Origin: an uncultured Prevotellaceae bacterium | GTDB taxonomy: Bacteria > Bacteroidota > Bacteroidia > Bacteroidales > Bacteroidaceae | Direction: 5' to 3' | Length of the DNA: 9,533 nt | Assembly (NCBI GenBank): GCA_946644025.1 | Contig: CAMPCG010000088.1 | Location: 1-9,533, forward strand | Part shown: positions 6,390 to 9,533 of the stretch, piece after piece | Layout: the number at the start of each line of letters is the position of its first letter | How positions within the stretch are numbered: the stretch's first letter is position 1 | The notes under the pieces: model-generated | What the model saw: the letters and a program-made list of their open reading frames with translations, nothing else | What the model was told of the DNA's origin: nothing | Database searches by the model: none | Program-made: the position numbers and the translations under genes

Positions 6390-6406
6390 CGTAAATCGTA
6401 AATAAT
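6390..6406 (+). repeat. CGTAAAT leader repeat before the permease gene
   Basis: CGTAAATCGTAAATAAT is identical over 17 nt to 248-264 before lon. A related, imperfect unit (AAATCGTAATAAG) precedes it at 6378-6389. The repeat runs into the TTG start codon itself: the last T of the repeat is the first base of the codon. Confidence 0.6.
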
Positions 6407-7491
6407 TGAAGCGCCTCGACTGGTACATCATTAAGAAGTTCATCGGCACGTACATCTACAGCATCGTGCTGATTATCTCCATCAGCATTGTGTTCGACTT
6501 CAACGAGCACATGTCTAAGTTTGCCGCGACTCACGCGCCGTGGCGGGCCATCGTGTTCGACTACTACGTGAACTTCGTGCCCTATTTCTCCAACCTCTTC
6601 TCGCCGCTCTTCGTCTTCATCGCCGTCATCTTCTTCACCTCCAAGCTGGCCTCCAACAGCGAGATTATCGCCATGCTGGCCTCGGGCACGAGCTTCAACC
6701 GCCTGATGCGGCCCTACATGATTTCGGCGGCGCTCATCGCGGCCGTGAACTACTACCTGGGGGCCTACGTCATACCCCACGGCAACGTCACGCGGCAGAA
6801 CTTCGAGGTGAAGTACAAGAACAACAAGAAGAACACCTCGGCCCAGAACGTGCAGCTGCAGGTGGGGCCGGGCATCATTGCCTACATACAGCAGTACGAC
6901 GACATCTCCAAGCGCGGCTACGGCTTCTCGCTCGACCAGTTTGAGAACAAGAAGCTCATCAGCCACATGACGGCCAACGTCATTCAGTACGACACCATCA
7001 GCGACTCGCGCAACCACTGGAAGGCCATCAACTACAAGATTCGCACGCTCAAGGGCCTGCGCGAGCATATCGAGACGGGCGCCGAGCTCGACACGATGAT
7101 TATGATGGAGCCCATGGACCTGGTCTTCTCCAAGGGACAGCAGGAGACGTTCACCTCGCCCGAGCTGCTGCGCTACATCTCGAAGCAGGAGGAGCGAGGC
7201 TCGACCAACGTCGTGCAGTATGAGGTGGAGTACCACAAGCGCATCTCCAACTCTTTCGCCTCGTTCATACTCACCGTCATCGGCGCGTCGCTCTCCTCGC
7301 GCAAGCGAAAGGGAGGCATGGGCATGTACCTCGGCATAGGACTGGCCCTCTCCTTCTCCTACATACTCTTGCAGACGGTCACCGCCACCTTCTCCACCAA
7401 CGCCGGTATGCCCGCCATTCTGGCTGCATGGATTCCCAACATGATCTATGCCGTCATCGCCTTCTTCTGCTACAGGCAGGCACCGAATTAA
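6406..7491 (+). CDS. lptG: LptF/LptG-family permease (YjgP/YjgQ), LPS export
   Basis: This 361-residue inner-membrane protein of the YjgP/YjgQ family would form, with a second permease and the LptB ATPase, the ABC transporter that extracts lipopolysaccharide from the inner membrane. The layout is typical: helices at about 13-32, 55-78 and 103-123, a periplasmic domain at about 125-280, then helices at about 281-298, 306-328 and 334-355. The start is the TTG at 6406 (MKRLDWYIIKKFIGTY), because the N-terminal amphipathic RLDWYIIKKF segment is conserved in the family and no ATG lies before it. LptF and LptG are hard to tell apart by sequence alone, so the symbol is the less certain part. It has no recognisable promoter of its own and may be read from the TA promoter or from upstream. 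Confidence 0.9.
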   Translation: MKRLDWYIIKKFIGTYIYSIVLIISISIVFDFNEHMSKFAATHAPWRAIVFDYYVNFVPYFSNLFSPLFVFIAVIFFTSKLASNSEIIAMLASGTSFNRLMRPYMISAALIAAVNYYLGAYVIPHGNVTRQNFEVKYKNNKKNTSAQNVQLQVGPGIIAYIQQYDDISKRGYGFSLDQFENKKLISHMTANVIQYDTISDSRNHWKAINYKIRTLKGLREHIETGAELDTMIMMEPMDLVFSKGQQETFTSPELLRYISKQEERGSTNVVQYEVEYHKRISNSFASFILTVIGASLSSRKRKGGMGMYLGIGLALSFSYILLQTVTATFSTNAGMPAILAAWIPNMIYAVIAFFCYRQAPN

Positions 7492-7508
7492 CCCCCCCTG
7501 TCCCGTAC

Positions 7509-7527
7509 ACTGCGGCAGTGCCGCAGT
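7509..7527 (+). other. Perfect hairpin upstream of the helicase gene
   Basis: ACTGCGGC (7509-7516) and GCCGCAGT (7520-7527) form an 8-bp perfect stem with the 3-nt loop AGT. It is flanked by C-rich unstructured DNA and lies 22 nt before the helicase ATG. There is no T-run, so an RNA structure affecting translation or mRNA stability is more likely than a terminator. Its role is inferred. Confidence 0.45.
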
Positions 7528-7549
7528 CACCCCCAAACCCCAACACCCC

Positions 7550-8899
7550 ATGACATTTGAACAAACTTATTTGAATAACAACATCCTCGACGCGCTCTAC
7601 GACATGCACTTCGAGGAGATGACCCCCATCCAAGAACGCTGTATTCCCGAGATACTCGACGGCCACGACGTGCTCGGCGTGGCACAGACAGGCACGGGAA
7701 AGACCGCCGCCTACCTGCTGCCCATCCTGTCGATGCTCGACGACGGCGGACGGTGGATAGAGGAGAACGGAGAGTGGGTCCTGCGTCACGACTTCCCCGA
7801 GGATGCCATCAACTGCGTCGTCATGTCGCCCACGCGCGAGCTGGCACAGCAGATAGACCAGGCCATGGAGGGCTTCAGCTACTACCTCGACGGCATCAGC
7901 TCCATCGCCGTCTATGGCGGCAACGACGGCTCGCGCTTCGACCAGGAGACAAAGAGCCTGCGCGGCGGAGCCCCTGTGGTCATAGCCACGCCCGGACGAC
8001 TGCTCAGCCACCTGAAGGTGGGCACCCTCGACCTCTCGCGCACCAGCTTCTTCGTGCTCGACGAGGCCGACCGTATGCTCGACATGGGATTCGTGGAAGA
8101 CATCATGCAGATTAACGCCCTGCTGCCCAAGGACTGCCAGCGCGTCATGTTCTCGGCCACCATGCCCGCGAAGGTGCGCGAGCTGGCCGTCTCGCTGCTT
8201 CACAAACCCGTGGAGGTGAAGCTCAAGGTGAGCCGACCGGCAGAGAAGATACACCAGATGGCCTACGTGTGCTACGAGCCGCAGAAGCTCAAGATTCTTG
8301 ACCACCTCTTCAAGAACGGCGACCTGAAGCGGGTCATCATCTTCTGTGGAAAGAAAGACCGCGTGAAGGACATCAACCGGGCCCTGCAGCGGCTGAAGAT
8401 AAACTGCGCCCCCATGCACTCAGACCTCACGCAGCAGGAGCGCGACGACGTGATGTACCGCTTCAAGGCCGGACAGGTCGACGTGCTCGTGGCCACCGAC
8501 ATCGTGGCACGAGGCATAGACATCGACGACATTGCCATCGTCATCAACTACGACGTGCCCCACGACGCCGAGGACTACGTGCACCGCATAGGCCGCACGG
8601 CACGCGCCGAGCGCGACGGAGAGGCCATCACCCTCGTCAGCGGCGACATGGACATCAGGAAGTTCAAGCAGATAGAGCAGTTCCTGGGCAAGGAGGTGGA
8701 GAAGCTGCCACTGCCCGAAGGACTGGGCGAGACACCGGAATACAAAGCCAGCGGGCGCCCCTCGGGAGGCGGCGGCCGCGGAAAGGGCCGAGGCCGTAGC
8801 CGCCGGCGCAGCAGCAGCCCAAGCGACGACGCTGCCAATGGCGAGGCCAAGCCGAAGAAGCGTACCCACCGCGGCGGACGGCGGCATAAAAAGGGCTGA
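7550..8899 (+). CDS. DEAD-box ATP-dependent RNA helicase (RhlE-like)
   Basis: The 449-residue product unwinds RNA duplexes, typically in ribosome assembly or mRNA turnover. All core motifs are present: Q motif (MTPIQERCIP), motif I AQTGTGKT at 45-52, Ia PTRELAQQ at 94-101, GG, TPGRLL, DEAD at 171-174, SAT at 202-204, VATDIVARGIDI and HRIGRTAR at 345-352. Residues 401-449 form a basic Gly/Arg/Lys/Ser tail (SGRPSGGGGRGKGRGRSRRR...) likely to bind RNA non-specifically. The ATG at 7550 is chosen; an upstream in-frame TTG at 7448 would overlap the permease gene and add non-conserved residues. Its stop is 3 nt before rsmA, so the two are cotranscribed, and a joint role around 30S maturation is plausible. 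The subfamily name is uncertain. Confidence 0.95.
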   Translation: MTFEQTYLNNNILDALYDMHFEEMTPIQERCIPEILDGHDVLGVAQTGTGKTAAYLLPILSMLDDGGRWIEENGEWVLRHDFPEDAINCVVMSPTRELAQQIDQAMEGFSYYLDGISSIAVYGGNDGSRFDQETKSLRGGAPVVIATPGRLLSHLKVGTLDLSRTSFFVLDEADRMLDMGFVEDIMQINALLPKDCQRVMFSATMPAKVRELAVSLLHKPVEVKLKVSRPAEKIHQMAYVCYEPQKLKILDHLFKNGDLKRVIIFCGKKDRVKDINRALQRLKINCAPMHSDLTQQERDDVMYRFKAGQVDVLVATDIVARGIDIDDIAIVINYDVPHDAEDYVHRIGRTARAERDGEAITLVSGDMDIRKFKQIEQFLGKEVEKLPLPEGLGETPEYKASGRPSGGGGRGKGRGRSRRRSSSPSDDAANGEAKPKKRTHRGGRRHKKG

Positions 8900-8902
8900 A
8901 CA

Positions 8903-9533
8903 ATGAAGCAAGTAAGACCGAAGAAGAACCTGGGCCAGCACTTCCTCACCGACCTGGGCATAGCGCGCCGCATCGCCGACACCGTCGATGCCTGTCCCGG
9001 CCTGCCCGTGCTCGAGGTGGGGCCGGGCATGGGAGTTCTCACCCAGTTCCTGGCCGAGAAACCCAGGGAGCTGGCCGTGGTGGAGATAGACAAGGAGTCG
9101 GTGGAGTACCTCACCGCCCATTTCCCCATCTTCAGCACTCAGGACTCGAGGCTCATCCAGGGCGACTTCCTCCGCATGGACCTCAGCCAGCTGTTCGGCG
9201 GGCAACCCTTCGTGCTCACCGGCAACTATCCCTACGACATCTCCTCGCAGATATTCTTCAAGATGCTCGACAACCGCGACCTCATTCCCTGCTGCACGGG
9301 CATGATCCAGCACGAGGTGGCCCTGCGCATGGCCTCGCAGCCGGGCAACAAGCAGTATGGCATCCTGTCGGTGCTCGTCCAGGCCTGGTACGACGTGGAG
9401 TATCTTTTCACCGTTGAGCCGGGCGTCTTCAATCCGCCGCCCAAGGTGCAGAGCGCCGTCATACGCATGACGCGCAACGACGTGAGCAACCTGGGTTGCG
9501 ACGAGCAGCTGTTTCGCCGCGTGGTGAAGGCCA
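8903..9533 (+). CDS. rsmA: 16S rRNA (A1518/A1519-N6)-dimethyltransferase RsmA/KsgA, 5' part
   Basis: RsmA (KsgA) dimethylates two adjacent adenines in the 3' hairpin of 16S rRNA late in 30S assembly, using S-adenosylmethionine. The 210 residues present cover most of the protein (family length about 260-280); the 3' end is outside the window. Visible motifs are KKNLGQHFL at the N-terminus, the SAM-binding VLEVGPGMGVLT and VVEIDKE, GDFL, the catalytic TGNYPYDISSQI (a Bacteroidetes-type variant of N-L/I-P-Y), and VEPGVFNPPPKVQSAVIRM. The ATG at 8903 lies 3 nt after the helicase stop and gives the family-typical N-terminus. Confidence 0.96.
   Translation, partial: MKQVRPKKNLGQHFLTDLGIARRIADTVDACPGLPVLEVGPGMGVLTQFLAEKPRELAVVEIDKESVEYLTAHFPIFSTQDSRLIQGDFLRMDLSQLFGGQPFVLTGNYPYDISSQIFFKMLDNRDLIPCCTGMIQHEVALRMASQPGNKQYGILSVLVQAWYDVEYLFTVEPGVFNPPPKVQSAVIRMTRNDVSNLGCDEQLFRRVVKA

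Noticed and set aside
7448..7549. N-terminal extension of the helicase from a TTG inside the permease gene
   Set aside because: The added residues are unlike helicase N-termini and overlap the conserved end of the permease; the ATG at 7550 gives the expected Q-motif spacing.

Overview
The window looks like a chromosomal segment of a GC-rich Bacteroidales bacterium, most likely Prevotellaceae. This rests on three things. Two promoters match the Bacteroidetes sigma-ABfr pattern (TTTG, 19-20 nt, TAnnTTTG). There are no Shine-Dalgarno sequences, and the translation starts are AT-rich and often TTG. The proteins also have Bacteroidetes-type features, such as a Tgt without the usual zinc cysteines, a long Bacteroidales-type DEAD-box helicase and a YoeB/antitoxin pair common in this group. 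All genes are on the + strand.

Layout: 1-268 is non-coding upstream DNA with the lon promoter. It is followed by lon (269-2845), a small antitoxin-like ORF that may be cut short by a stop codon (2862-3086), an iron-sulfur L-cysteine desulfidase/UPF0597 gene (3151-4491), tgt (4563-5705), a type II toxin-antitoxin pair with its own promoter (5855-6375), an LptF/LptG-family permease (6406-7491), a DEAD-box RNA helicase (7550-8899) and the 5' part of rsmA/ksgA (8903 to the window end). Housekeeping functions dominate: protein quality control, tRNA queuosine modification, LPS export, RNA remodelling and 16S rRNA dimethylation. The toxin-antitoxin pair and the antitoxin-like ORF look like accessory insertions between them.

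The most striking structure is a palindromic repeat element present twice inside coding sequence: in lon at about 2024-2174 and in the cysteine desulfidase gene at about 3597-3711. Each copy has two roughly 42-49 bp arms in inverted orientation. Each arm contains an inner palindrome (CCCCTCCCTGCAGGGAGGGG, with one extra base in the fourth arm). The element has no stop codon in the frame used, sits in the same orientation and enters in the same reading frame in both hosts, so both proteins carry a related Pro/Gly-rich peptide ([11 protein letters not shown]...TAE.T.GKG...GNYSPP). In lon the peptide falls in the linker between the AAA+ and protease domains. In the desulfidase it falls in a region that varies between family members. 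The pattern resembles the in-frame palindromic elements known from Rickettsia, but the sequence here is different.

Other repeats occur between genes. A CGTAAAT leader repeat lies directly before the starts of lon, tgt and the permease gene. A GTGAATAGT tandem repeat begins at the stop codon of the desulfidase gene. Two sizeable hairpins lie at 5708-5775 and 7509-7527.
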